From contig DASZLR010000161.1 in the NCBI GenBank assembly GCA_035552275.1, positions 1 through 15,665 of the forward strand: a stretch of 15,665 bases of DNA, given 5' to 3'. The DNA is from DASVLX01 sp035552275. GTDB taxonomy: Bacteria; Actinomycetota; Actinomycetes; Mycobacteriales; Pseudonocardiaceae. Within the stretch, counting starts at the first letter, position 1. Each line of letters opens with the position of its first letter. Under the pieces are notes generated by a model, which saw only the letters and a list, made by a program, of their open reading frames with translations, ran no database searches and had not been told where the DNA came from. Of this stretch, positions 1-9,033 are shown piece after piece. Both the position numbers and the translations under genes were made by a program.

Positions 1-78
1 CACCAGATCGAGCAGGTCGGCAAGAAGCTGCGCGGCCTGATGTCCTGGGTGGACCGGCCGATCACCGAGACCGCCTGA
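1..78 (+). CDS. ilvC: Ketol-acid reductoisomerase, C-terminal end (partial)
   Basis: The window opens inside a reading frame that ends at TGA 76-78. The last 25 residues include KKLRGLMSWVDRPITETA, which resembles the C-terminal tail of actinobacterial IlvC (an 'IEQVGKKLR.LM.W' pattern). IlvC converts acetolactate or acetohydroxybutyrate, with NADPH and magnesium, to the dihydroxy acids of valine, leucine and isoleucine synthesis in the cytoplasm. No catalytic residue lies in this fragment, so the call rests on tail similarity plus context: serA, leuB and cimA follow, as around ilvBNC in many actinomycetes. A strong terminator begins 16 bases after the stop, so ilvC is probably the last gene of its transcript. 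Confidence 0.75.
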   Translation, partial: HQIEQVGKKLRGLMSWVDRPITETA

Positions 79-93
79 CCGACGTTCGCTGGC

Positions 94-136
94 ACGCACC
101 CCCCGCCGTTTCCCGGTGGGGGGTGCGTATCTTTTT
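94..136 (+). terminator. Intrinsic terminator after ilvC
   Basis: An 11-bp perfect stem is formed by ACGCACCCCCC (94-104) and GGGGGGTGCGT (118-128). Three more pairs form inside the loop (106-108 with 114-116). ATCTTTTT (129-136) follows directly. This is a textbook factor-independent terminator for the ilvC transcript. Its tail ends only six bases before the GTG of the next gene. Confidence 0.9.
128..133 (+). promoter_or_regulatory. Candidate -10 box (TATCTT) for the DUF397 gene
   Basis: TATCTT fits the actinobacterial TANNNT -10 pattern and lies 8 bases before GTG 142, so transcription would start about two bases before the start codon. No convincing -35 element is visible. The box overlaps the last stem base and T-tract of the ilvC terminator. 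The idea is positional inference: no Shine-Dalgarno sequence exists upstream of 142 and no other room for a promoter is visible. Confidence 0.35.
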
Positions 137-141
137 GAACC

Positions 142-474
142 GTGAGTGACGAGCACAGCACTACCGAACAGCCCGCCGAGACCGGGACGACTGGGACGAC
201 AGCAGCCAGCGCGCCGATCTACGACGACAAAGCCGAGGTGCGCGGCAAGCTGGACCTGACCGACGCCGACTGGCAGCGGGCCGGCGATCCGGACGACGAC
301 GAGGGCGAGTACGTCGAGATCGCGTTCGTGCCGCACACGGACGGCAAGACCTACATCGCGATGCGCAATTCGAAGTTCACCGGGCCGGACGACACCGTGC
401 TGGTGTTCACCGAGGCCGAGTGGGACGCGTTCGTGGCCGGCGCCAAGGACGGCGAGTTCGACGAGCCCTGGTAA
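142..474 (+). CDS. DUF397 domain protein
   Basis: A 110-residue acidic protein starting at GTG 142. Residues 1-40 are low-complexity (Thr, Ala, Glu, Gly). Residues 55-107 match the DUF397 pattern: a VEIAF strand, then IAMRNSK (the family's 'v.vRDSK'), VLVFTEAEWDAFV and DGEFD near the C-terminus. DUF397 proteins are small actinobacterial proteins, often encoded beside XRE-type HTH regulators and linked to development. No such partner sits here, so this copy is an orphan. No Shine-Dalgarno sequence precedes the GTG, which suggests leaderless translation. The next in-frame ATG (361) would remove most of the domain, so GTG 142 is preferred. The molecular role is unknown. Confidence 0.8.
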   Translation: MSDEHSTTEQPAETGTTGTTAASAPIYDDKAEVRGKLDLTDADWQRAGDPDDDEGEYVEIAFVPHTDGKTYIAMRNSKFTGPDDTVLVFTEAEWDAFVAGAKDGEFDEPW

Positions 475-503
475 CGCGGGTCGTTGCACAGCGGATCCAC
501 TGT

Positions 504-545
504 CCCGCCTGGCTTCCAGCACGTTCCACCTGGAAGTCAGGCGGG
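504..545 (+). terminator. Long hairpin between the DUF397 gene and the UvrA-like gene
   Basis: CCCGCCTGGCTTCCAG (504-519) can pair with CTGGAAGTCAGGCGGG (530-545) over 16 bp, with a single G-U pair and a 10-base loop. No T-tract follows. It begins 30 bases after the DUF397 stop and ends 131 bases before the UvrA-like start. It could be a U-less actinobacterial terminator or an element in the leader of the UvrA-like gene. I otherwise see nothing in 475-676 except the Shine-Dalgarno sequence near 665-671. Confidence 0.6.
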
Positions 546-676
546 CATGCCGTCGTGCTCCCGTGCTTTGCGGAACAAGTGATCCCAACCGATCAGGAAT
601 CGAGAAGCGCGGGTCACCCAGCCGCGGTTAGCGTGACGGGGATGCAAGGCAGCCCCGCCTGACTGAGGGAGACGCG

Positions 677-3076
<2,400 letters not shown>

Positions 3077-3098
3077 GGCTAGGCCCCCGCAGACACGA

Positions 3099-3130
3099 TG
3101 ACCGAGCACGCCGCTCGGCGAGCTCGGTCA
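3099..3130. terminator. Hairpin terminator between convergent genes
   Basis: TGACCGAGC (3099-3107) pairs perfectly with GCTCGGTCA (3122-3130). After an A-A mismatch, four more pairs form (3109-3112 with 3117-3120). It starts 22 bases after the UvrA-like stop and lies between that gene and the 3' end of the minus-strand coiled-coil gene, so it could end transcription from both sides. Neither flank has a T-tract. Confidence 0.6.
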
Positions 3131-3171
3131 CCGTGAACCTTGCGAATGTCTTGGAGTGGTTACGGTTTCGG

Positions 3172-3570
3172 TCAGTTTCCGCCGGACTCGGGGTCGCCGA
3201 TCACTCGGTTCAGCAGGGTGGTGATCTGCGCCATGCCGGTGGCCAGTTTCGCGAACCCGCCCCGCATCTCCTGTTCCAACTGGTGCATCTTCTGCTCCAG
3301 CCGGTCAAACCGCTTGGTGTGCTCGTTGAGGATGCGTCCGTGTTCGTTCAGGATGCGGCCGTGTTCGTCCAGCTTCTGGCCCTGCTCGATCTGCGTCGTG
3401 CGGAGGGCTTCCAGCAATACCTTGTGAGTGTTCAACGTCGCCTTGAACTCCGACACATCGCGATCGGCGCCGCGCGCCAGTTCTAGGGCCACGGCGGCAT
3501 CCCTTCGGAGGACGCGGACTTCACCTTCCACCGCGGTGAGTCGGACGTCAAGATCCTTGTAATTGGTCAC
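3172..3570 (-). CDS. Small coiled-coil protein of unknown function
   Basis: Predicted to start at GTG 3568-3570, giving a 132-residue hydrophilic protein beginning MTNYKDLDVRLTAVEGEVRV. The frame extends upstream to 3822, but that part is proline/arginine-rich and looks non-coding. The choice is supported by TATCCT six bases before the GTG, a leaderless arrangement. The protein is charged, predicted helical, and has no signal peptide or membrane segment. Residues 66-103 form heptads: DEHGRIL, NEHGRIL, NEHTKRF, then LEQKMHQ and LEQEMRG. The end (104-124) is a milder amphipathic helix. It resembles uncharacterised actinobacterial proteins with 'VLRRDAA.ALELARGADRDVSEF' followed by coiled-coil, which I recall only as hypothetical. 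Function is not recognisable; oligomerisation or partner binding is likely. Confidence 0.75.
   Translation of the reverse strand: MTNYKDLDVRLTAVEGEVRVLRRDAAVALELARGADRDVSEFKATLNTHKVLLEALRTTQIEQGQKLDEHGRILNEHGRILNEHTKRFDRLEQKMHQLEQEMRGGFAKLATGMAQITTLLNRVIGDPESGGN
3323..3364 (-). repeat. Two 21-bp tandem units coding coiled-coil heptads
   Basis: TCGTTGAGGATGCGTCCGTGT (plus strand 3323-3343; 21 bases, here split as TCGTTGAGGAT and GCGTCCGTGT) is followed by a copy at 3344-3364 differing at two positions. A decayed third unit starts at 3365. On the minus strand each unit encodes a heptad of the NEHGRIL type, so the coiled coil has grown by duplication of 21-bp blocks. Confidence 0.7.
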
Positions 3571-3576
3571 GATCAG

Positions 3577-3582
3577 AGGATA
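3577..3582 (-). promoter_or_regulatory. Candidate -10 box for the coiled-coil gene
   Basis: On the minus strand TATCCT is followed by exactly six bases and then GTG 3570. The predicted start of transcription is therefore the first base of the start codon. No Shine-Dalgarno sequence and no clear -35 are seen. Confidence 0.45.
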
Positions 3583-3694
3583 GCAGTCCAATCGGTTCCG
3601 GCGACCGAAGGCGTACGGTAGCGGTTTTCTGACATGCGAATCCGCAGGCTGAGGGCACCTGGGTACCGGATATGAGGTCTTTCGGCCGGTTCGC

Positions 3695-4256
3695 TCAGCA
3701 GGTTGTGGCCGGGGTGGCGGACGGCGGCGTGAACTCCAGGCGCAGGGAATCGGTCCTGGGCAGCACGATCGTGGTCCCGTTGTCCGCCGTCCAGGTCGCC
3801 GGCACGAGCACATCCTGATCACCGGACTGGAGCAGCAGTTTCAGGCCGTCGTACCGGTACCGATAGGCGGCGTCGGTCTCGCGACAGATGATCTCGTGCA
3901 CGCCGTCGGCCGCCAGATTGAGGCTTTTCTCGCTGTACAGCAGGAGATTCGGCCGGTCGGGGAGGCCAGGCGAAGAACAACAGCAGCACGCCGAGTGCCC
4001 ACCCGAGCCCGGGCACGCCGGGAACCAGCTGCGCAAGCGATGGATTCATGGACAGGGTGGCGGCCGCGACGACCAGCGCGAATCCGGCGGGCGGCTTGAA
4101 GAGCCCGTCGGCGCCGCGGGCGAGGATGTCGCTGGCTGACTGGTTGAGCACCGTGAGATGCACCCGGAAGTATCCGAAGAACACGCCGCTGTAGAGGAAC
4201 CCGAACCAGAACAGCAGCGCCGTCAGCAGCGTGACGTCGCCGAGGATCGCCCCCAT
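3695..4256 (-). pseudogene. Frameshifted small membrane protein gene
   Basis: Two overlapping minus-strand frames read as halves of one protein. From ATG 4256 (or GTG 4337 in the same frame) the first frame gives a hydrophobic segment VTLLTALLFWFGFLYSGVFF, a conserved-looking loop (ASDILARGADGLFKPP) and two more hydrophobic stretches ending LGVLLLFFAW (to 3966). The sensible sequence then continues in the next frame, from DRPNLLLYSEKSLNL (3958 downward) through YRYRYDGLKLLLQSGDQDVL to LPRTDSLRLEF and TGA 3697-3695. The shift lies in CCTCCCC (plus strand 3959-3965), which has one base too many. The intact protein would have about three membrane helices and an 85-residue C-terminal globular domain, and resembles actinobacterial membrane proteins of unknown role. 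An assembly or sequencing indel in the G run is an alternative to real decay. The start is uncertain. Confidence 0.7.
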
Positions 4257-4337
4257 GACGGGGAACGCGGTCGCCGGCGCGGACAGAACGGATCGGCACG
4301 CACGTTTCCAGCATGTGAACCCGCAGCCCGAGGACAC

Positions 4338-4406
4338 CTCGGTGCCGGATAGACTTCGCGGCGAATCGTTAAAGATCGTTCACCTCATCGTCCGAAAGGC
4401 GTCGCC
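4338..4406. promoter_or_regulatory. Divergent spacer upstream of serA
   Basis: This short spacer separates the minus-strand membrane gene (if it starts at 4337) from serA. TAGACT (4352-4357 region) fits TANNNT on the plus strand, and TTAAAGAT lies a little further on. No -35 stands out, so the promoter is not assigned. GAAAGG (4394-4399) is a fair Shine-Dalgarno seven bases before GTG 4407. Confidence 0.35.
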
Positions 4407-6005
4407 GTGACCAGTCCGCGCCGTCCGGTTGTCCTGCTCGCCGAAAAGCTCGCGCCGTCCGTGCTGGACGTGCTGGGCGACGAGGTGGAGATCCGACAGG
4501 TGGACGGCACCGACCGTCCGGCCCTGCTGTCCGCCGTCGCCGACGCCGACGCGCTGCTGGTGCGTTCGGCGACCAAGGTCGATCCGGAAGTGGTCAGTGC
4601 CGCGAACCGGCTGAAGGTGGTCGCTCGGGCCGGTGTCGGACTGGACAATGTGGACGTTCCGGCCGCGACCGCCAAGGGTGTGCTGGTAGTCAACGCGCCG
4701 ACGTCCAACATTGTGTCCGCCGCCGAGCACGCGGTCGCGCTGCTGCTGTCGGTCGCTCGCCGCATTCCGGCCGCCGACGCCAGCCTGCGCGGCGGCGCCT
4801 GGAAGCGCAGCTCGTACACCGGCGTGGAGATCGCCGGCAAGACCGTCGGCGTGATCGGCTTCGGCAAGATCGGCCAGCTGGTGGCGCAGCGGCTGGCGGC
4901 CTTCAACACCACGCTGATCGCCTACGACCCGTACGCCACCCCGGCCCGCGCCGCGCAGCTCGGCGTCGAGCTGGTCACCCTGGACGAGTTGTTGGCCCGC
5001 GCCGACGCGATCACCATCCACCTGCCCAAGACCCCCGAGACCAAGGGCCTGATCGGCAAGGACCAACTCGCCAAGGTCAAGCCCGAGGTGATCATCGTCA
5101 ACGACGCCCGCGGCGGCCTGATCGACGAGGAGGCGCTCGCCGAGGCGATCCGTGAGGGCCGGGTCGGCGGCGCCGGGATCGACGTGTTCGCCAGCGAGCC
5201 GTGCACCGACAGTCCGCTTTTCGGGCTGCCGAACGTCGTCGTCACTCCGCACCTGGGCGCGTCGACCACCGAGGCGCAGGATCGCGCCGGCACCGACGTC
5301 GCCCGCTCGGTGACGCTGGCGCTGCGCGGCGATTTCGTGCCGGACGCGGTGAACGTGCCCAGCGGCGGCGCGGTCGGTGAAGAGGTCCGGCCATACCTGC
5401 CGCTGGTGCAGAAGTTGGGCACTCTCCTTGCCGCGCTGGCGAACCAGGCGCCCGCCTCGGTGACCGTGCTGGTGCGCGGCGAACTGTCCCATGAGGACGT
5501 CGGCGTGCTGCCGCTGGCCGCGCTGCGCGGGGTGTTCGCCGGCACCGTCGAGGAACAGGTCACCTTCGTCAACGCCGCGAAGCTGGCCGAGGACTTGGGC
5601 GTGGCGGTCGAGTTGACCACCCAGTCCGAAAGCGTCAGCCACCGCAGCCTGGTGACCCTGCGCGCGGTGCTGTCGGACGGCACGGCGCTCACCGTCTCCG
5701 GCACGCTGTCCGGTCTCGACGCCGTGCAGAAGCTGACCGAGGTCAACGGCCGGAATTTCGACCTGCGCGCCGAGGGCCACGTGCTGCTGCTCGAGTACCC
5801 GGATCGGCCGGGCGTGATGGGCAAGGTCGGCACCCTGCTCGGCGAGGCGGGCGCGAACATCGAGGCCGCGCAGATCAGCCAGACGAAGGACGGCGCGAAC
5901 GCGATCATGCTGCTGCGGGTCGACCGGCCGGTCAGCGCCGAGGTGCTGGAGCCGATCGGGGCCACTGTCGGCGCTCGGGTGGTGCGGGCCGTCTCGTTCG
6001 AATAG
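4407..6005 (+). CDS. serA: D-3-phosphoglycerate dehydrogenase (three-domain type)
   Basis: A 532-residue cytoplasmic enzyme that oxidises 3-phosphoglycerate with NAD+ to 3-phosphohydroxypyruvate, the first step of serine synthesis. The split substrate-binding domain covers about 1-100 and 288-318. The Rossmann domain carries GFGKIG (151-156) with D174 at the end of the next strand. Catalytic residues are R235 (NDARGGLIDE), E264 (FASEP) and H282 (TPHLGAS). The intervening regulatory domain (about 320-455) and C-terminal ACT domain (about 458-530, LLLEYPDRPGVMGKVGTLLG) match the long form known from Mycobacterium tuberculosis, which is feedback-inhibited by serine. GTG 4407 has GAAAGG seven bases upstream. 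It lies between ilvC and leuB, as commonly seen in actinomycetes, and appears to be monocistronic or to lead into leuB across 165 bases. Confidence 0.97.
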   Translation: MTSPRRPVVLLAEKLAPSVLDVLGDEVEIRQVDGTDRPALLSAVADADALLVRSATKVDPEVVSAANRLKVVARAGVGLDNVDVPAATAKGVLVVNAPTSNIVSAAEHAVALLLSVARRIPAADASLRGGAWKRSSYTGVEIAGKTVGVIGFGKIGQLVAQRLAAFNTTLIAYDPYATPARAAQLGVELVTLDELLARADAITIHLPKTPETKGLIGKDQLAKVKPEVIIVNDARGGLIDEEALAEAIREGRVGGAGIDVFASEPCTDSPLFGLPNVVVTPHLGASTTEAQDRAGTDVARSVTLALRGDFVPDAVNVPSGGAVGEEVRPYLPLVQKLGTLLAALANQAPASVTVLVRGELSHEDVGVLPLAALRGVFAGTVEEQVTFVNAAKLAEDLGVAVELTTQSESVSHRSLVTLRAVLSDGTALTVSGTLSGLDAVQKLTEVNGRNFDLRAEGHVLLLEYPDRPGVMGKVGTLLGEAGANIEAAQISQTKDGANAIMLLRVDRPVSAEVLEPIGATVGARVVRAVSFE

Positions 6006-6170
6006 CCGGCTGGGTACCACCCGTTCGGCGGTATGTTCACCTGATCGGGTGTCCCGCAGTTCGGGGGTCGTTACCCCGACACGACCTCTCGGCTGGGGGA
6101 TGAGTCCGATTGGCCGGTAACCTTCCGGCCGAGATGTCCCGCGCGGGGACCGTTATTGGCGGAGGTTTAC
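6006..6170 (+). promoter_or_regulatory. leuB 5' region with three small hairpins
   Basis: Three perfect short stems follow one another: TCGGGG/CCCCGA (6061-6066 with 6074-6079), GGCCGG/CCGGCC (6112-6117 with 6125-6130) and GTCCC/GGGAC (6136-6140 with 6146-6150). TATGTT (6032-6037) and TAACCT (6118-6123) fit the -10 pattern. A 23-codon frame (GTG 6049 to TAA 6120) ends in the loop of the second stem; it has two adjacent valine codons but no run of Leu, Ile or Val codons, and no T-tract follows any stem. I cannot tell whether it is a regulatory leader. The Shine-Dalgarno GGAGG is at 6161-6165. Confidence 0.4.
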
Positions 6171-7220
6171 ATGCAGCTCGCGGTGATCCCGGGCGATGGG
6201 ATCGGACCCGAGGTGATCAACGAGGCACTGAAGGTGCTTCATGAGGTCGTCCCCAACGCGGAGACGACCAACTACGACCTCGGCGCGGCGCGCTGGCATC
6301 AGACCGGAGAGTTGCTGCCGGAATCGGTTCTCAGCGAACTGCGCCAACACGACGCCATCCTGTTGGGTGCGGTCGGCGACCCGTCGGTGCCCAGCGGCAT
6401 CCTGGAGCGCGGGCTGCTGCTGCGGCTGCGGTTCGAGTTGGACCACCACGTCAACCTGCGGCCGGCGAAGCTGTACCCGGGTGTGCGCGGACCGCTCTCC
6501 GGACAGTCCGAGATCGACATGGTGATCGTCCGGGAGGGCACCGAGGGCCCGTACGCCGGCAACGGCGGCCTGCTCCGCAAGGACACCCCGCACGAGATCG
6601 CCACCGAGGTCAGCGTCAACACGGCGTACGGCATCGACCGGGTGGTGCGGGACGCGTTCGCCCGCGCCGCCGGCCGGCCGCGCAAGCACCTGACCCTGGT
6701 GCACAAGACCAACGTGCTCACCCACGCCGGGTCGCTGTGGTCGCGGATCGTGGAAGAGGTGTCGTTGCAGTACCCGGACGTCACCGTGGCGTACCAGCAC
6801 GTGGACGCGACGACCATCCACCTGGTCACCAACCCGTCCCAGTTCGACGTGATCGTGACCGACAACCTGTTCGGCGACATCATCACCGACCTCGCGGCGG
6901 CGATCAGCGGCGGCATCGGTCTGGCGGCGAGCGGGAACCTGGACGTCACCCGGCGCAATCCGAGCATGTTCGAGCCGGTGCACGGCAGCGCGCCCGACAT
7001 CAGCGGCCGCGGGCTGGCCGACCCAACGGCCGCGGTGCTGTCGGTCGCGCTGATGCTCGACCACCTCGGCCGACACGAGGCCGCCCGCCGGATCGAGGCT
7101 TCGGTGGCGTTCGACCTGGCCACCCGCGATCACCAGTCGCCGGGCTCGACCGAGGCCATCGGTGACCGGCTGGCGGCGTTGGTGTCGTCCAACTCCTCGG
7201 GCGCCAAGGCGGCCTTGTAG
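6171..7220 (+). CDS. leuB: 3-isopropylmalate dehydrogenase
   Basis: A 349-residue NAD+-dependent beta-decarboxylating dehydrogenase. It converts 3-isopropylmalate to 2-ketoisocaproate in leucine synthesis. In the citramalate route it also acts on erythro-beta-methylmalate to give 2-ketobutyrate, which is relevant because cimA is nearby. Visible motifs are GDGIGPE (8-14), substrate arginines R87, R97 and R121 (REGTEGPYAG, with Y128), K179 (VHKTNVL), D212, and the metal-binding D236 and D240 in GDIITDLAA. The nucleotide-binding loop is FEPVHGSAPDISG (267-279). Length is normal for the family. An in-frame TTG at 6156 exists, but ATG 6171 is chosen because GGAGG lies five bases upstream and MQLAVIPGDGIGPE is the usual N-terminus. 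The stop is 22 bases from the 3' end of a convergent gene. Confidence 0.97.
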   Translation: MQLAVIPGDGIGPEVINEALKVLHEVVPNAETTNYDLGAARWHQTGELLPESVLSELRQHDAILLGAVGDPSVPSGILERGLLLRLRFELDHHVNLRPAKLYPGVRGPLSGQSEIDMVIVREGTEGPYAGNGGLLRKDTPHEIATEVSVNTAYGIDRVVRDAFARAAGRPRKHLTLVHKTNVLTHAGSLWSRIVEEVSLQYPDVTVAYQHVDATTIHLVTNPSQFDVIVTDNLFGDIITDLAAAISGGIGLAASGNLDVTRRNPSMFEPVHGSAPDISGRGLADPTAAVLSVALMLDHLGRHEAARRIEASVAFDLATRDHQSPGSTEAIGDRLAALVSSNSSGAKAAL

Positions 7221-7242
7221 GCATCCGGTTGTAGGTGGCGAA

Positions 7243-7932
7243 TCAGGTTCGAAGCTGGGCGCCCAGCCGGGTCTGCTGAGGCGCTTCCGTCGACGGTGTG
7301 GCCTCGGTCGCGGCGTCCGGCGGAAGCGGCTCGCGGCCCTTGGTGAACCAGGCGACGCCGAAGGACAGAATCGCGGCGGTTTCCAGCCACAGCAGGGGAT
7401 GCAGCGATTCGGTCGCGGGTATCCAGCTCGCCGCCCAGACCAGTGCCAGGCAGAGCAGGATGACGCCGCCGGACAGGTAGTAGACGATGTCCCGCTGGCG
7501 CTTGTGCGGATCGCTGACCGCTGGCACGTAGTCGGTGCGCGGGAAGCGGAACAGGCAGAAGAAGGCCAGCATCACGAAGAACACCGCGGCACAGGCCATG
7601 TGCACGTCGGCGACGGCCTGCTGGATGCTGGACGCGTTGCCGGACGGCGTGGTCGGGAACAGCGCCACGCCGATCGCGGCGACCCCGGCGACGTCGGCCA
7701 CGATGTCCTCGAACACCTCCGTTCCCCGGTAGGACAACAGAAAGACGCCGACCGCGCACATGCTGCCGACGAAAACTCCGCGCAGCGGGCTGTAGTAGTA
7801 GCCGCTGATCGACGCCAGGATCGCGTGCTGGGGCCAGAGCAGATAGCCGACGATCAGCACGATCGGCAGTCCGATGCCGATCACGCCGATCGCCTGGCGC
7901 AGAAACAGATACGAGTGAACCAGCGACCTCAT
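7243..7932 (-). CDS. Six-helix integral membrane protein of unknown function
   Basis: A 229-residue protein from ATG 7932, with GGAGG at plus 7941-7945, eight bases upstream. An upstream extension of the frame to 8025 is basic and non-hydrophobic, so it is left out. Hydrophobic segments lie at about 13-33, 49-67, 75-93, 107-127, 149-170 and 178-196, with a polar C-terminal tail (PPDAATEATPSTEAPQQT). A strongly conserved-looking block runs from ISGYYYSPLRGVFVGSMCA to VFLLSYRG, then VALFPTTPSG. I have seen this 'SGYYYTPMR.VFVG' pattern in uncharacterised actinobacterial membrane proteins, but I cannot name a function or a secure domain family. It lies 103 bases downstream of azlD on the same strand and could be read through from that operon, although its own Shine-Dalgarno and spacer suggest an independent unit. 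Confidence 0.85.
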   Translation of the reverse strand: MRSLVHSYLFLRQAIGVIGIGLPIVLIVGYLLWPQHAILASISGYYYSPLRGVFVGSMCAVGVFLLSYRGTEVFEDIVADVAGVAAIGVALFPTTPSGNASSIQQAVADVHMACAAVFFVMLAFFCLFRFPRTDYVPAVSDPHKRQRDIVYYLSGGVILLCLALVWAASWIPATESLHPLLWLETAAILSFGVAWFTKGREPLPPDAATEATPSTEAPQQTRLGAQLRT

Positions 7933-7981
7933 GGCCTGGCCCTCCGATCCCTGGACTCGGCGTCGGTTACCCAGCCCTTGG

Positions 7982-8001
7982 CGATGTTGTCTGTGACATC
8001 G
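7982..8001. other. Inverted repeat between azlD and the membrane protein gene
   Basis: CGATGT (7982-7987) and ACATCG (7996-8001) form a perfect inverted repeat with an eight-base centre. It lies after azlD and before the next gene on the minus strand, with no T-tract. It could be an operator for the six-helix protein gene or a weak terminator. Nothing else stands out in 7933-8035. Confidence 0.3.
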
Positions 8002-8035
8002 GCACAAGGCGGAGATATGTAACATTCATCACATT

Positions 8036-8347
8036 CTAGCGCCAACCGAGCAGTCGGAGACCGGCCGTGACGCCGACCGCGACAGTCACGACCACCAGGA
8101 ACGGCGCCCGGAACAGCAGCATGATCGCGGCCGCGGCGAGGCCAACCGCGCGGGCGTCCAGCACCAGATGCCGGCCGCTGCCCAACGTCTGCACCGCTGT
8201 CAGCGCGGCCAGCAGCGCGACCGGCGCCAGCATGGCGAACCGGCGGACCAGCGGGCGGTCCAGCACGGTCGCGGGCACGGACAGGCCGAGCACCTTGGCC
8301 GTGTAGCAGCCGACCGAGGTGACCAGGATCGCGATCCAGATCGTCAT
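8036..8347 (-). CDS. azlD: AzlD-type branched-chain amino acid exporter, small subunit
   Basis: A 103-residue hydrophobic protein beginning MTIWIAILVTSVGCYTAKVL at ATG 8347. It has about four membrane stretches (4-22, 38-56, 66-80, 83-101). The Y/T-K-x-LG start, RPLVRRFAMLAPVALLAAL and the alternating small-residue helices fit the AzlD family (the BrnE-like half). AzlD works with AzlC in the cytoplasmic membrane to export branched-chain amino acids such as isoleucine, leucine, valine and sometimes methionine. Its ATG overlaps the azlC stop in an ATGA (8344-8347), so the two are translationally coupled. An in-frame extension upstream to 8461 lies inside azlC and is not a better start. Confidence 0.9.
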   Translation of the reverse strand: MTIWIAILVTSVGCYTAKVLGLSVPATVLDRPLVRRFAMLAPVALLAALTAVQTLGSGRHLVLDARAVGLAAAAIMLLFRAPFLVVVTVAVGVTAGLRLLGWR

Positions 8348-9033
8348 GCCCGCACCGCCAGACTGGGCGCAACCGCCAGTGCCGCAAGCAGAATCGGCAC
8401 ACCGGGCGGGAGCAGGGGAGTGCCCGCGAGGGCGATCAGCACGGCGAGCCCAGCCGTCCACCGTTGCGCGCGGCCCTCCGCCAGTCGCGGCGCGACCAGC
8501 GCGAGGAACACGGCCGGGCCGGCGGCGTCCAGTCCGAAGCGGCTGGGATCACCGAGTGCGGCGGTGCCGAGCGCGCCGAGCAGGGTTGTGGTGTTCCACA
8601 ACAGGAACAGGCAGGCGCCGGTCGCGGTGAAGCCGAGCCGCGCTGACCGGCGATCCGGCTGCGCCTGGGTGACGGCCGTGGTCTCGTCGATGACCCAGTG
8701 CGCGGCGGCCAGCCGACGTCCGGCGGGCAGATCGAGCATCGGCGCCAACCGCAGGCCGTAGAGGCTGTTGCGGCCGCCGAGCAGGATCGCGCCGGCCGCG
8801 CCCAGCAGCGGACTTCCGCCGCCGGAGATCGCCGCGACCAGCGCGAACTGGGACGCGCCGGTGAACGTGAACAGGCTCAGCGCACACGCTTGCATCGTGG
8901 TCAGCCCGGCGGCGGTCGCGGTGCTGCCGAACGCGACGCCGGACAGTCCGACCGCGATGCCGACGGCGAACGAGTCACGCAGCACGGCTCTGGTGGCGGT
9001 TGTGGCGGCACTGGTGGTTTCCCGATCGGTCAC
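8344..9033 (-). CDS. azlC: AzlC-type branched-chain amino acid exporter, large subunit
   Basis: A 229-residue protein starting at GTG 9033. Hydrophobic segments lie at about 22-44, 50-70, 74-98, 136-156, 172-184 and 192-225. AzlC-family motifs are visible: LFTFTGASQFA (54-64), the GGRNSLYGLRLAP loop (86-98) and WVIDETTAVT (113-122). With AzlD it forms a membrane exporter for branched-chain amino acids, like BrnFE of Corynebacterium, which relieves excess isoleucine, leucine and valine. The GTG overlaps the upstream regulator stop in a GTGA (9030-9033), and the stop overlaps azlD, so regulator, AzlC and AzlD form one tightly coupled operon. A position beside ilvC, leuB and cimA supports the substrate assignment, which is not shown by the sequence alone. 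Confidence 0.93.
   Translation of the reverse strand: MTDRETTSAATTATRAVLRDSFAVGIAVGLSGVAFGSTATAAGLTTMQACALSLFTFTGASQFALVAAISGGGSPLLGAAGAILLGGRNSLYGLRLAPMLDLPAGRRLAAAHWVIDETTAVTQAQPDRRSARLGFTATGACLFLLWNTTTLLGALGTAALGDPSRFGLDAAGPAVFLALVAPRLAEGRAQRWTAGLAVLIALAGTPLLPPGVPILLAALAVAPSLAVRA

Noticed and set aside
4380..6020. 546-codon open frame opposite serA
   Set aside because: Antisense shadow; the plus strand is unmistakable serA.
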